A stretch of 64,000 bases of DNA from Fluviispira multicolorata (GTDB lineage Bacteria; Bdellovibrionota_B; Oligoflexia; Silvanigrellales; Silvanigrellaceae), in contig NZ_WFLN01000004.1 in the NCBI RefSeq assembly GCF_009208585.1, positions 552,543-616,542 on the forward strand, written 5' to 3'. The notes below the pieces were generated by a model that was not told the DNA's origin, searched no databases, and worked only from the letters and a program-made list of their open reading frames with translations. A program made the position numbers and the translations under genes. Shown piece by piece: positions 24,908-34,930 of the stretch. The stretch's first letter is position 1. The number at the start of each line of letters is the position of its first letter.

Positions 24908-26533
24908 TTACTTTGCTTCTAATCTTGACACCAGATCTTTTAAATTTATAGCAAGATGACTTAATTCTTTTGCAGCTTCTTGAAGTTGAGAAGCTCCTAT
25001 GGAACTTTGAGTAGCTGATTCTGAAACATTTCTAATTGAATTAGATATGCCTTCTACAGCTTTACTTGATCCCAAAACAACTCGAGATACTTCGTTTGTT
25101 GTAGCTGCTTGTTCTTCGATTGCAGTTGCAATGGTCATAGAAATTGAATTAATTTCTTCAACAGCTTTAGAAATATCTTCGATTGCAATAACTGCATTTC
25201 CGGTACTTTGTTGAATAGTGCTAATTTTCAATGAAATATCTTCAGTTGCTTTTGCAGTTTGTTTAGCAAGTTCTTTTACTTCATTTGCAACAACAGCAAA
25301 CCCTCTACCAGCATCTCCTGCTCGAGCGGCTTCAATGGTCGCATTTAATGCTAATAAGTTCGTTTGTTGTGCAATAGAACTTATAGTTTTAATCACAGTT
25401 CCAATTTCTTTACTTTCTACGCCTAATTGAGATACTAAGGCATTTGTTTCCTTTGATCTTTTCATACTTTGTCTTGTCTTTTCAGATCCTGCCGTTGAAT
25501 TTTTAGAAATCTCTTTAATTGAGGCTGCCATTTCTTCTGTATTTGTTGCAACAGATTGAATTCCTTTGAACACTTCCTCTGATGCAGTGGAAGCGCTAAT
25601 TGATAGGTTGGTAGTCTTTTTCGCATTGTTTTCAAGTTGAGATGCAGTAGCAGATAGCTCTTCTGATGCTGTTCCCAATTGAACAGCTGTTTCGCTCATT
25701 ATTTTTACAAGTTCTCGCCATTCTTTCTTTTCTTTAGTTATTTCAGTCGCATATTTTACAACTTTAAAAACCTTTCCAGATAAATCAAAAACAGGATTGT
25801 AAGAAGCTTGAAGCCAAATTTCACGATTTCCTTTTCCTTGCCTTTGAAATTGACCAGATATAAATTGACCGTTATTTAGCTTATTCCAAAATTCATTATA
25901 TTCAGGCTTTTTTGTATAATTAGAATCACAAAACATGGAATGATGCCTTCCTTTAACTTCTTCTATTCTATATCCCATGGCATTTAAAAAATTATCATTT
26001 GCATCGATCACTGTACCATCTAGATTAAAATTAATGACAGCTTGGGTTTTAGAAAGCGCTGCTAATTCTTGATCTTTTAATTTCTGTTTACTTACATCAG
26101 TGGCAAATTTAATTACTTTATAAGGCTTTCCAAATAAATCTAAAATAGGATTATAGGAAGCCTGTATCCAAATTTCTTTACCCCCTTTTCCAATTCGTTT
26201 GTATTCGCCAGAATCAAACTCACCTCGATTTAACTTTTCCCAAAAAAATTTATAATCATTTGATTTTATAAAACTAATATCACAAAATATTTCATGATGC
26301 TTTCCTTTTATTTCCTCAAAGGTATATCCCATGACATTTAAAAAATTATCATTTGCATGTTGAATAATGCCATCTAAGCTAAATTCAATGATTGCTTGGG
26401 TTTTATTAATTGCAGTTATTTGACCTAAAAGATCTCTAATTTTCTCTTCTGACATATTTTTAGAATCATTATTTTCTAGGATATTTAATTTATTTTCAAC
26501 ATTCATTTGCATAATTTTAGGCTTATCTTCCAT
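24908..26533 (-). CDS. Cytoplasmic methyl-accepting chemotaxis protein with two PAS domains
   Basis: The protein has 541 residues and no membrane segment. Two tandem PAS domains at about residues 45-155 and 165-275 are close copies of each other, with repeated phrases such as F-L-N-x-M-G-Y and G-K-G-x-x-E-I-W-x-Q-A-S-Y-N-P. They resemble Aer-type redox or ligand PAS domains. Residues 290-535 form the MCP signalling hairpin with the conserved tip [20 protein letters not shown] and EVKELA. The protein likely senses the internal redox state or a small ligand and drives CheA. An AGGA site precedes the ATG by about ten bases. No che genes are nearby. Confidence 0.9.
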   Translation of the reverse strand: MEDKPKIMQMNVENKLNILENNDSKNMSEEKIRDLLGQITAINKTQAIIEFSLDGIIQHANDNFLNVMGYTFEEIKGKHHEIFCDISFIKSNDYKFFWEKLNRGEFDSGEYKRIGKGGKEIWIQASYNPILDLFGKPYKVIKFATDVSKQKLKDQELAALSKTQAVINFNLDGTVIDANDNFLNAMGYRIEEVKGRHHSMFCDSNYTKKPEYNEFWNKLNNGQFISGQFQRQGKGNREIWLQASYNPVFDLSGKVFKVVKYATEITKEKKEWRELVKIMSETAVQLGTASEELSATASQLENNAKKTTNLSISASTASEEVFKGIQSVATNTEEMAASIKEISKNSTAGSEKTRQSMKRSKETNALVSQLGVESKEIGTVIKTISSIAQQTNLLALNATIEAARAGDAGRGFAVVANEVKELAKQTAKATEDISLKISTIQQSTGNAVIAIEDISKAVEEINSISMTIATAIEEQAATTNEVSRVVLGSSKAVEGISNSIRNVSESATQSSIGASQLQEAAKELSHLAINLKDLVSRLEAK

Positions 26534-26927
26534 AAAAGTATTTTCCTTAACTTTTAAGAAATTAAAAAAGAATCTACGACCTCTATCTATTCGGTTTTTA
26601 TTTTAAATTCTTTGCAAAAATATGAGGCTATACCCCGACTGCTCAGTACAGTATTATTGGAAATTTGATAAAAGCAAAAAAAGATTAAAAACTTGATAGT
26701 TTTCCAAACTGTATAAATTTTATTTTATAGAGAAAATAATTAGCAGCAAACCCATTGTCCCCAAAGCGGACGAGATTCTGCAGTCATAGAAATCTGCTGA
26801 TTAGATTGCTCTCATTCCATCTTACATATTCCTCGTCTGGCTTTACGTTGGATTGAGTCAATCCCTTTTTTCCGTTTCAGAGGGGGAGGACGGGATTTGT
26901 GTAAATGAAGATTAAAATATATAAAAC
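26534..26927. other. Gap with decayed coding sequence
   Basis: The stretch 26740-26910 is noticeably less AT-rich than its surroundings. On the minus strand short frames read like broken protein text (for example GLTQSNVKPDEEYVRWNES) split by stops and shifts. I cannot name the lost gene. No RNA gene signature was recognised. Confidence 0.3.
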
Positions 26928-27698
26928 TTATTTTATAAGACCTGGTATAAAAATGATTGGGATATTAAATCTTCGAGATATTTGAGAAATATATGAGTAT
27001 TCTTTTTTCATAATAATATCTTCTTTTTTTTGGTTAATTTCTTCATTAATTAAAACATAAGCTGCTTTTACTTTAATAGTTCCAGTTTTAGGAAATCCTC
27101 GATGGATATTTACATCTGGTTTTCCACATACTATAACCTCATTATGAATATCCTTATGAGTGATTATTTTTTTAGGAGCGGTAAATAATTCTAGTGGAGA
27201 TAATATTTTATCAATTTTTTCTTTAACATGAATGGATAGTAATCCATTATTGATTATTTTTTTATTTTTCACACGTTTTTCTTTTATTGATGGATCAATA
27301 TTCTTATCAAAAAGTGTGCCTATATGGTTATTAAACCAAAGATCTTCAGGAGAAGTTAATAAGATATTTTGTTTAGGAATTCCTAAAATAAATCCTATAC
27401 TACTACCATAAAAAAATGGTGCCTTATCTGAAACAACACAAATACTCATTGCATCCCACTTTTTAAAAACCGATTCGGGATTTTCCTTTAATAAAGGAGT
27501 TAAATTTGATTCGCTATAAAAATGGCCACCAGAAATTCCGTGGGTGGTAAAGATAAACTCTTTATCATATTTTAATTCTAATCTACCATTATTTCTATTT
27601 TTATTGGTAATTCTAGTTGTAAAATTTTTAGGATCAGTAAACAGACTTTGTTCCCATGAGTGCAGTTTTTCTAATTGTGAGTTTGATAAATAAGACAT
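26928..27698 (-). CDS. Hypothetical protein
   Basis: This 256-residue soluble protein has no signal peptide or membrane helix. Distinct segments are FTTHGISGGHFYSESNLTPL, DAMSICVVSDKAPFFYGSSI, and a late strand-rich part HNEVIVCGKPDVNIHRGFPK followed by a strand ending AAYVL. The H-N-E-V-x-V-x-G pattern is seen in some secreted or effector toxin domains, but I cannot assign a family. It is a single gene between the chemoreceptor and an AT-rich spacer. Confidence 0.5.
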   Translation of the reverse strand: MSYLSNSQLEKLHSWEQSLFTDPKNFTTRITNKNRNNGRLELKYDKEFIFTTHGISGGHFYSESNLTPLLKENPESVFKKWDAMSICVVSDKAPFFYGSSIGFILGIPKQNILLTSPEDLWFNNHIGTLFDKNIDPSIKEKRVKNKKIINNGLLSIHVKEKIDKILSPLELFTAPKKIITHKDIHNEVIVCGKPDVNIHRGFPKTGTIKVKAAYVLINEEINQKKEDIIMKKEYSYISQISRRFNIPIIFIPGLIK

Positions 27699-28011
27699 TA
27701 TAATCCTTATATTTAAATTTGTAAAATACTACTATATTGTTTAAAATAAATTCAACTAAAAATTTTTTCTAATTGAATTTATTATTATTTATTAAAATAA
27801 AAAAAATGGCAAGATTTATTACATTTATATTATAAAAATTTATAATATATTAAAAGACTTAAAATAAAATAATTAAATTTGAAGATAATATGAATTTTTC
27901 AATAAAGCATAAATTTAAATTACTTAACGATTTTTATAGTGGATTATAATAAATGGATAAACTTATAGATTATATATATAATTGATATTATTTTAATATT
28001 TTTAAAAAAAA
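27699..28011. other. AT-rich spacer
   Basis: No coding frame, hairpin of note or repeat was recognised. It carries the promoter of the hypothetical gene to its left and the 3' end region of the YceI gene to its right. Confidence 0.4.
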
Positions 28012-28644
28012 TTAAAGCTTTATCACTCCTTCACAATTAATATTTATAGTTACAATATCGCCAACAGTGGCTGTTGCTTCAACTATTTTATTATAATTTA
28101 TTCCAAAATCTTTGCGGTTAATTTTTGTTGTTCCTTTAAACGCAACAATTTCTTTTGCTTTTGATTTAAGCTCTCCGTTATAAGTAATATTGAATGTAAC
28201 AGTTTTTTTCACACCACGTATATTAATATCTCCAGTTAAATCGAAAGTATTTGCTCCAGTTTTTTTAGCTGATGTTGACTTAAAGGTCATAGTCGGATAC
28301 TTTTCTGCATCAAAAAAATCTTCTTTTTTTAAGTGTTCATCTCTTTGTGTGTTATCAGTATCAACTGAAGCGACATCTGCAGTTGCTTCTAGCTCAGTTT
28401 TAGTAAAATCTTTTGGATTAAATTTAAAATGACCTTGAAATCTTTTAAATTTTCCGGTGGCTGTACTGATAACAAGATGAGCAATCTCAAATGAAACTGA
28501 GGAATGAGAATTATCAATTTCATATTTCTTAGCAGTTTCAGCAATAGCAACATATTTTTCTTCTTTATTTTGAGCAAAAACAAAATAAGGTAAGGTAAAG
28601 AAAGTCGAAATCAGGAATAATTTTGTAAATTTACTTATAATCAT
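28012..28644 (-). CDS. yceI: YceI-family periplasmic lipid-binding protein
   Basis: The protein is 210 residues from the ATG at 28644, chosen because ggagag lies five bases upstream; a TTG 12 bases earlier is inside that site. It has a signal peptide with the core LFLISTFFTLPYFVFA. The mature part is a classic YceI beta-barrel: YEIDNSHSSVSFEIAHLVIS, GKFKRFQGHFKF, V-D-T-D-N-x-x-R-D-E-H-L, FFDAEKYPTMTFKS, L-T-G-D-I-N-I-R-G-V-K-K, and FGINYNK at the end. These proteins hold isoprenoid-type lipids in the periplasm and often respond to stress. It is a single gene. Confidence 0.9.
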   Translation of the reverse strand: MIISKFTKLFLISTFFTLPYFVFAQNKEEKYVAIAETAKKYEIDNSHSSVSFEIAHLVISTATGKFKRFQGHFKFNPKDFTKTELEATADVASVDTDNTQRDEHLKKEDFFDAEKYPTMTFKSTSAKKTGANTFDLTGDINIRGVKKTVTFNITYNGELKSKAKEIVAFKGTTKINRKDFGINYNKIVEATATVGDIVTININCEGVIKL

Positions 28645-28879
28645 ATTACTCTCCAAAGCATTAAAATTAAATTTATCACACAGGAGTATCTAACATATTT
28701 TTGTTTGTTAAGAAAATAATAGGTACAATTTTTAGAGATTAATAATTGAATTAATAAAGTCTTTGATAAGATTATGTTATTTTACTATTGCTTCAAAATA
28801 TTATAAATACCTTTATTGCTATAAATATAAGCAAGTAATCTTCAGAAAGTTAGTAACATTAAATTTTTAAAAAAATAAT

Positions 28880-30220
28880 TTATTTATTTAATTCAATTTT
28901 AAATTCGGAGTTACCATGCGTGACTATTATTTGTCCTTTAATATTTTTTTCACGAGTATCTATTATATCATCCGCAGTTTTTTGCCAAGATTTAAATGAT
29001 GAAGCATAGGTGTAAGGAGGAACAAAGAAGTTATATTTATTTTGAAATATATAATTAATAAGTAATAAAATAATAAATAAGTATGCGAATTTTTTGTTAA
29101 TTACTTTATTTAAATAAGAAAACAAAATAGAATAAACTGATAAAATTGAGATAGGCAATAAAATAAAAAAGTATCTTGTTTGGAAAAGTTCAAAGTTATT
29201 AACCAGACCAAACCATGCCGTATTCCATGTCCCTTTTCGAACTATGCAAGTCATTAATATTAAAATTATATATGAAAATATTGAGGAAAAAATTATACAA
29301 TATAATTTTTTATTCCAAGTTTTATAAATAAAATAAAAAAATAAGATCATAAACCCAAATCCAATATAAAGGACAGACTGCCAACGTTGATTTATATAAA
29401 AAGTGATTTGATCTCCAAAAATCGGTATTAAAAACATTCGATTAAAAAAACTATAAAAAAATCTGTTTGGAAAGTAGTTTTTTACAAATTCCATTTTTGC
29501 CTGTAAACCAGATTCTCCTTGTGTCCAAATGCTATAAGTATTTGTAATATATGCATATGAATTCAATAAAGTACTAAACAAAACTATTCCAAGTAAAGTT
29601 AAGTGATTATAAAGATTTCTTTTTGTCTTATTTTTTAATAGGAACATTCTTGTTAATATTAATGGTAATAAAGCGCAAATTTCCCCCGCACTTAAACCAG
29701 AAAATATAAATAATAAAAAATGTCTAAACTTATACTCAGTATTTAAATCATACATTAATGTAAGTACACAACATAAAAAAAGTACGGAATGGATATTAGA
29801 AAAGTTCCCTAAAAATTCATTCTGTCCCGGTATAAAAAATATAAATAAAGCAATAATAAATCCTAAAAATCTGCTTTGAGTGATCCATGTTAGCTCTTGC
29901 TTGGTGAAAAGTGAAAGTGTATAGGAAAAGATTGCTGTACATATAAATAAAGTTAAATATGGATAATATTTTAGTGATATAAGGGATGAAATATAAGATA
30001 AAATTTGTGGTAAAACTTGAAAATACCCTGCATAGGTCATAAAAATAGAATTATAACTATCCTCTAATGAGCGCTTTAAAAATATATAACCATCTTCTCC
30101 CCAGAAGCCGGGATGAATAAATCTAAAATATTGTTTTATGCAAAGTATCAAAAAAAATAAAATGAAATATTTAAGTTTATCCAAAATTATATTGCTATTT
30201 TTTGGCATCAAATTACTCAC
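28880..30220 (-). CDS. Polytopic membrane protein, GT-C glycosyltransferase-like
   Basis: The protein has 446 residues and about ten or eleven membrane helices. The first extracytoplasmic loop holds an acidic motif (HPGFWGEDGYIFLK, about residues 36-49), the position where GT-C-fold glycosyltransferases keep their catalytic acid. A second loop reads FFIPGQNEFLGNFSNIHS. A short soluble tail ends the protein. A lipid-linked sugar transferase or similar role is inferred from layout only. The start could be GTG 30220 or the ATG four codons later. It is a single gene. Confidence 0.6.
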   Translation of the reverse strand: MSNLMPKNSNIILDKLKYFILFFLILCIKQYFRFIHPGFWGEDGYIFLKRSLEDSYNSIFMTYAGYFQVLPQILSYISSLISLKYYPYLTLFICTAIFSYTLSLFTKQELTWITQSRFLGFIIALFIFFIPGQNEFLGNFSNIHSVLFLCCVLTLMYDLNTEYKFRHFLLFIFSGLSAGEICALLPLILTRMFLLKNKTKRNLYNHLTLLGIVLFSTLLNSYAYITNTYSIWTQGESGLQAKMEFVKNYFPNRFFYSFFNRMFLIPIFGDQITFYINQRWQSVLYIGFGFMILFFYFIYKTWNKKLYCIIFSSIFSYIILILMTCIVRKGTWNTAWFGLVNNFELFQTRYFFILLPISILSVYSILFSYLNKVINKKFAYLFIILLLINYIFQNKYNFFVPPYTYASSFKSWQKTADDIIDTREKNIKGQIIVTHGNSEFKIELNK

Positions 30221-30375
30221 AATAATAAAAATTAAAATTTAGACTATCAAAAAAGCTAACCCGACACTCTCAAATTTGTCAAGTATAGATATTAATTATA
30301 CTATTGATATTAAAAAGTTAGAAATTTTTTGTCACTCGGTTGGTGTATTCTTAAAGTAAAAGGGAACTCATATAA

Positions 30376-30725
30376 AGATCTGATTTAGCAAATCATTATT
30401 TTAGAGCATTAAGCAGTTCTCCTTTACAGCAAACTGAAGATATAAAAAATGTATTAATCCATTGTGATTTTAATCCATCTGAAGATACATTATTGGAAAA
30501 AATATGATTTTAGTAAATGCCCATTATGGATAGACAATTGGGATGTCCCTTCACCTACTATACCATTAACATGGAAAGATAAAAATTGGTCTTGATGGCA
30601 ATTTACAAGCAAAAGAAAAGTTGATGGTATCGTTGGCAAAGTGGATAGGAATAATATCCACAATCCTTTAAGGAAATGTTAGAGGATGATATCGTACACT
30701 TTAATTTATATAATAATATTTTATA
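30376..30725 (+). pseudogene. Decayed GH25 lysozyme (muramidase) gene
   Basis: Plus-strand frames read RSDLANHYFRALSSSPL, then after a stop PLWIDNWDVPSPTIPLTWKD, a stop, WQFTSKRKVDGIVGKVDRNN, and in a third frame EMLEDDIVHFNLY. The W-x-x-W-Q-F-T-S-x-x-x-V-x-G-I-x-G-x-V-D pattern is the end of family-25 glycoside hydrolases, which cut peptidoglycan. Stops and at least two shifts show it is dead. It precedes the beta-lactamase gene in the same direction. The rest of the gap (30221-30375 and 30726-30788) is promoter-like DNA. Confidence 0.6.
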
Positions 30726-30788
30726 AGTTTAGCATTTGACAAAAAAATTTCTTTTATTTAACTTTTCCTCTTTTAGAAAGGATAGGTA

Positions 30789-31613
30789 ATGAAAAGTTTT
30801 TTTTATGTTTTAATGTTAAGCTCATTGACTACTTATGCAAAAGAAAATATAAACTATAAAGATTATTATAAAAACTCTCAAGGATGTTTTATATTATTTG
30901 ATGTCAAAAAAAATAAAATTGTTGAGGAATATAATGAGAAATTTTGTAAAGAACAAATGCCACCCAATTCAACATTTAAAATTCCTTTAAGTATTATAGG
31001 ATTTGACAAAAAAATATTGAAAGATGAAAAGAATCCAGAATGGAAATTTAAAGAAGAGTATTTAACCAATGGTTTTCAAAGCTGGATGCCAGTTCAATGG
31101 AAGGAAGCAAACACTCCAAGCAGTTGGTTAAAATATTCCGTGCTTTGGTACAGTCAAGAGCTTGCAAATAAAATTGGCACTGAATCAATAAAGGGTTATC
31201 TAAATAAATTTGATTATGGAAATATGGATTTTTCTGGCAAGACAGAAAAAAATAATGTCTCAACAATACCTTGGGTAGACTCCTCTTTGAAAATCTCTGC
31301 AGAAAATCAAATTCAATTTCTAAAGAATTTTGTTCTAAAAAAGCTTCCTGTTAGTGATTATTCTATTGAAATGACAAAAAAATTGCTACTAATTGATCAA
31401 AATAATAGTAAAATATCTTTATTTGGTAAAACAGGAGCAGGTTTTATGGAAAAAAGAATTGCACACGGATGGTTTATTGGCTGGGTTGAAAAGGAAAATA
31501 ACTCTTATCTTTTTGTAAGTCGGATAAAAGATAATTTAAGTGATGGAGAATTAAATAGTGTTGTTGCTCGAGAAAATGCAATGAAGTTTTTGCAAAAGCT
31601 TGATATTTTGTAA
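30789..31613 (+). CDS. Class D (OXA-type) beta-lactamase
   Basis: The protein has 274 residues with a signal peptide (MKSFFYVLMLSSLTTYA). All class D signatures are present: Ser61-Thr-Phe-Lys64 with the nucleophile serine and carbamylated lysine, Ser117-Val-Leu in S-V-L-W-Y-S (the usual second position is also V), Tyr143-Gly-Asn145, and Lys214-Thr-Gly216 in F-G-K-T-G-A-G. W-F-I-G-W-V follows. The enzyme would hydrolyse penicillins in the periplasm. Length and motifs are normal, so it looks intact. An agaaagg site lies before the ATG. It is probably a resident chromosomal gene; no cassette or IS structure is adjacent, only the dead lysozyme. Confidence 0.92.
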   Translation: MKSFFYVLMLSSLTTYAKENINYKDYYKNSQGCFILFDVKKNKIVEEYNEKFCKEQMPPNSTFKIPLSIIGFDKKILKDEKNPEWKFKEEYLTNGFQSWMPVQWKEANTPSSWLKYSVLWYSQELANKIGTESIKGYLNKFDYGNMDFSGKTEKNNVSTIPWVDSSLKISAENQIQFLKNFVLKKLPVSDYSIEMTKKLLLIDQNNSKISLFGKTGAGFMEKRIAHGWFIGWVEKENNSYLFVSRIKDNLSDGELNSVVARENAMKFLQKLDIL

Positions 31614-31684
31614 TATTATTTTTCTTAAAAAGCAAAAGTGAAAAGTCACTATATATCTAAGTCTCATTAATTAAGACCGCTTTA

Positions 31685-33739
31685 TTATTCATACAATTCT
31701 TCTTTATAATTTAATTCTTTAAGTTCCATTTCAAGATTTGCAATTTTTTCTTTTAATTCTTGATATATTTTTTCTGCACCTTCAATAATTTTTTCATGCC
31801 CCATTTTTTCAAGTTGTATAGCTAAAATAATGGCTGGTTTCGCAAAAAAATTGGAAAGAGCTCCTTTTAATGTATGAGCTGCAAGTTCAAGTTCGAATGG
31901 GTTTTTATTTTCAAGAGATATTTCGATTGCAGAAATAAGTTTTGGGAGGCAAACAAGAAAACTACTGACTACTTTTGTCGAGAATTCTTCAATCCCTTTA
32001 TAGTTATTTAGAAAAGCATTTTTATCAAAAGATGTAAGCTCACTTTTTATTTCAATCGCTTTTTGATCATCTTTAATTATGTCTTTTTGCGCTATTTCTT
32101 GTAGACATCCACCTAAAGCATCTAAAAGAGATACGATTGCAATCGGTTTAGATATAAAGCCATCCATTCCACACTCAAAACACTGATCAATATCTTCTTT
32201 CAGAGCACTTGCTGTGAGTGCTATGATACGTGGACGTTTTGCTGCTTGTTTATATTTTACCAAAATCTGTTTTGTGGCCTCAAAGCCATCCAGTTCAGGC
32301 ATATGGCAATCCATGAAAATGAGATCGTAGAAGTTTTTTTCCACACTTATTAAAGCCTCTTTACCATTGTTTGCCACGTCAGCATGATAACCAAGCTTTC
32401 CGAGGAATCCAATAGCAACAAGTTGATTTGTATTGTTATCTTCGGCTATCAAAATTTTTAAAGGATGTTTTTTTCCCATTTTGGGATCAAAAGTAGGAAG
32501 GATGTCATCTGTATTTTCTACTTCTGAAGGTGTTCCTTCTTCAGCAAGGAATGTAAATGAAAAAATGGAACCTTCATTCACTTTACTTTCTACCCAAATG
32601 CTTCCGCCCATCTTTTCACAAAGTCCCTTACTAATTGCTAATCCTAAACCTGTTCCTCCAAATTTTCGTGTAGTTGAAGCATCTACTTGCGAAAAAGATA
32701 CAAAAAGTTTGTTCATAACTTCTTCTGGAATTCCAATGCCTGAATCTTTTACTGAAAATTGAATTTTTATCTTTTTCTCTTTTATTTTAATTATTTGAGA
32801 AGAAATATCAATACGTCCTTTTTCTGTAAATTTTATTGCATTTGATACAAGGTTCATTAATATTTGCTTAATACGCATGCTGTCTCCAATAACAGCATCT
32901 GGAGCTTCAGGATCATAGTTGTAAGAAAGTATAATTCCTTTTTCAGAAGCTCTCACGTTCAAAAGCTCTACAATGTCTTTAACCATTGCGTGGAGAAAAA
33001 AACATTTCATTTCAAGTTCTACTTTGTCTACTTCAAGTTTTGAAAAATCAAGAACTTCATTAATAAGATCAAGCAGTGAGTTACTGCAATTTTGTATTAT
33101 CTTTAGGCGTTGAATATTAGTTGGTTTGATAACTGAATCTAAAAGTAAATTTGTCATTCCAATAATTCCATTTAGCGGAGTTCGAATTTCATGACTTATA
33201 TTAGCAAAGAATGTTGTTTTTGTTTTTATACTCGTTTCAGAATTTGCTGCAGAAAGTCTAAGCTCAAGTTGACTAATGACTTGTCTAGCAAGCGTTTGTA
33301 GAGAGATTATTTGTTCTAGAGTTAAATTACGTGGAAAATGATCAATGACACAAAGAGTCCCAAGACGGTGTCCAGATGAGGTTTGTAGTGGAGCGCCTGC
33401 ATAAAATCGAACAAAAGGAGCACCTACGACCAATGGGTTATCATGAAAACGTTCATCTTTAGAAGAGTCAGGAACAATGAATACTTCTTTCTTTAAAATT
33501 GCATGTGAGCAAAAAGCAATATCTCTTGGAGTTTCTGAGGCGTCTAGACCTACTTTCGACTTAAACCATTGTCGATTTTGATCCACAAGTGAAATTAAGG
33601 CAATTGATGATTTACAAATATAGGATGCAAGAAATGTAAGATCATCAAAGTCTTGTTCAGAAGCGCTATCAAGAACCTGGTAGTTTAGTAGTTTTACCAA
33701 ACGTGCTTTCTCATCGGGTGGTAGAGGGGCGATTTTCAT
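31685..33739 (-). CDS. Hybrid sensor kinase: GAF-HisKA-HATPase-REC-HPt
   Basis: The 684-residue protein has no membrane segment. A GAF domain covers about residues 20-165 (D-D-L-T-F-L-A-S-Y-I, W-F-K-S-K-V-G-L, A-F-C-S-H-A-I). HisKA follows with His183 in N-I-S-H-E-I-R-T-P-L-N-G, then the ATPase N, G1 and G2 boxes (NLVSNAIKFTE, DSGIGIP, GTGLGLAISKG). A receiver has Asp477 in F-M-D-C-H-M-P. The C-terminal HPt has His622 in A-A-H-T-L-K-G-A. The chain therefore can run an internal His-Asp-His relay and needs an outside receiver, which the REC genes at 34.9-37.7 kb could supply. It is a cytoplasmic sensor, ligand unknown. Confidence 0.92.
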   Translation of the reverse strand: MKIAPLPPDEKARLVKLLNYQVLDSASEQDFDDLTFLASYICKSSIALISLVDQNRQWFKSKVGLDASETPRDIAFCSHAILKKEVFIVPDSSKDERFHDNPLVVGAPFVRFYAGAPLQTSSGHRLGTLCVIDHFPRNLTLEQIISLQTLARQVISQLELRLSAANSETSIKTKTTFFANISHEIRTPLNGIIGMTNLLLDSVIKPTNIQRLKIIQNCSNSLLDLINEVLDFSKLEVDKVELEMKCFFLHAMVKDIVELLNVRASEKGIILSYNYDPEAPDAVIGDSMRIKQILMNLVSNAIKFTEKGRIDISSQIIKIKEKKIKIQFSVKDSGIGIPEEVMNKLFVSFSQVDASTTRKFGGTGLGLAISKGLCEKMGGSIWVESKVNEGSIFSFTFLAEEGTPSEVENTDDILPTFDPKMGKKHPLKILIAEDNNTNQLVAIGFLGKLGYHADVANNGKEALISVEKNFYDLIFMDCHMPELDGFEATKQILVKYKQAAKRPRIIALTASALKEDIDQCFECGMDGFISKPIAIVSLLDALGGCLQEIAQKDIIKDDQKAIEIKSELTSFDKNAFLNNYKGIEEFSTKVVSSFLVCLPKLISAIEISLENKNPFELELAAHTLKGALSNFFAKPAIILAIQLEKMGHEKIIEGAEKIYQELKEKIANLEMELKELNYKEELYE

Positions 33740-34096
33740 AAGAGCTCCTTTTTTTATACTTATAAATAACTTTTTCTCATTAATTATCGAGAAAATATAA
33801 AAATAAATTATCTTTTTATAAGAAGTTAATAATTTATAAGTAACAAGTTCACCTTGCTACGATCGTTACTAAAAAACTATGGACTTGATCCTGATCTCTA
33901 TTAAAAGTGACCGTGAAGTTTACAGATATCAAAATTATGGCAACATTCTGAAAAAAAGTTCAAAAAAAGATTTAAAAAGAAATAATGGAGTGATTTTAAA
34001 TTCTAAAATATCCGGAATAAGTTAATATTATAAATGCTAAATCATCTACTCTGAGTCTGAATTCGCTTTTTTTAAACAGGATTGGAGTTTCTTTAT
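33740..34096. promoter_or_regulatory. Divergent promoter region, kinase and aqpZ
   Basis: This spacer separates the divergent hybrid kinase and aquaporin genes and must hold both promoters. I see no coding frame and no strong palindrome. A GTAAC word occurs on both strands around 33840 and 33866, too weak to call an operator. Confidence 0.4.
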
Positions 34097-34825
34097 ATGG
34101 CTAATTCAATTGATCTTAAAAAACTGTTCGCCGAATTTATTGGTACTTTCTGGCTTGTTTTAGGAGGTTGTGGGAGCGCCGTTTTAGCTGCTGGATTTCC
34201 TCAACTTGGGATTGGGTTTGTTGGAGTTTCATTTGCTTTTGGATTAACAGTTCTGACCATGGCTTATTCAATTGGAGCAATTTCAGGATGTCATTTAAAC
34301 CCAGCCGTATCATTAGGTTTAGCTGTTGCCGGAAAATTTAGTTGGAAAGATTTTCCCTATTACGTCATTGCACAAGTATTGGGAGCCGTCATTGCAAGTG
34401 CTATCTTATGCATCATTGTGAGTGGTAAGGCTGATTTTGTAAATATAGGTGACTTTGCAAGTAATGGCTTTGGTGAGCATTCCCCTGGAAAATTCTCTTT
34501 TCTATCCGGCTTTATAACTGAAATTGTTATGACAGCGATTTTTTTATTTGTTATTCTTTCCTCTACTGATGCCAAAGCACCCGCTGGTTTTGCCCCAATT
34601 GCCATAGGCTTATGTTTAACCCTTATTCATCTTATTTCCATTCCTGTAACAAATACATCAGTGAATCCTGCTCGTAGTACAGGTCCTGCTCTTTTTGTCG
34701 GTGGTTGGGCAATTGAACAACTTTGGCTGTTTTGGGTCGCACCTTTTTTAGGTGCTGCATTAGGTGCTGTTACTTATAAATTTATTTTTAGCATTTCTTT
34801 TAAAAAACCAGTTAAGGGTAAATAA
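34097..34825 (+). CDS. aqpZ: Aquaporin Z
   Basis: The protein is 242 residues from the ATG at 34097, chosen because ggag lies nine bases upstream; a TTG 15 bases earlier overlaps that site. Six membrane helices and two half-helices are evident. The two NPA boxes are H-L-N-P-A-V-S and [27 protein letters not shown] and the following [11 protein letters not shown] match AqpZ. The arginine after the second NPA forms the selectivity filter. It conducts water across the inner membrane. It is flanked by regulatory genes but shares no clear operon with them. Confidence 0.95.
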   Translation: MANSIDLKKLFAEFIGTFWLVLGGCGSAVLAAGFPQLGIGFVGVSFAFGLTVLTMAYSIGAISGCHLNPAVSLGLAVAGKFSWKDFPYYVIAQVLGAVIASAILCIIVSGKADFVNIGDFASNGFGEHSPGKFSFLSGFITEIVMTAIFLFVILSSTDAKAPAGFAPIAIGLCLTLIHLISIPVTNTSVNPARSTGPALFVGGWAIEQLWLFWVAPFLGAALGAVTYKFIFSISFKKPVKGK

Positions 34826-34930
34826 ATATTTCTATTAATGTCAAAAAAAATGTACTTTAAATAATACTCTACTTTTTTTGTTAATCTATTATTATAATTA
34901 TAGACTAAAATGAAATTTGAGGATATTTTA

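Noticed and set aside
26740..26910. Structured RNA gene suggested by raised GC content
   Set aside because: No tRNA, rRNA or known RNA fold was recognised; the minus strand looks like broken protein-coding text instead.
28644..28656. TTG start for the YceI gene
   Set aside because: The TTG overlaps the ggagag ribosome site that serves the ATG at 28644.
30789..31613. Penicillin-binding protein or BlaR-type sensor domain
   Set aside because: Size, signal peptide and the STFK/SVL/YGN/KTG set fit a stand-alone class D enzyme.
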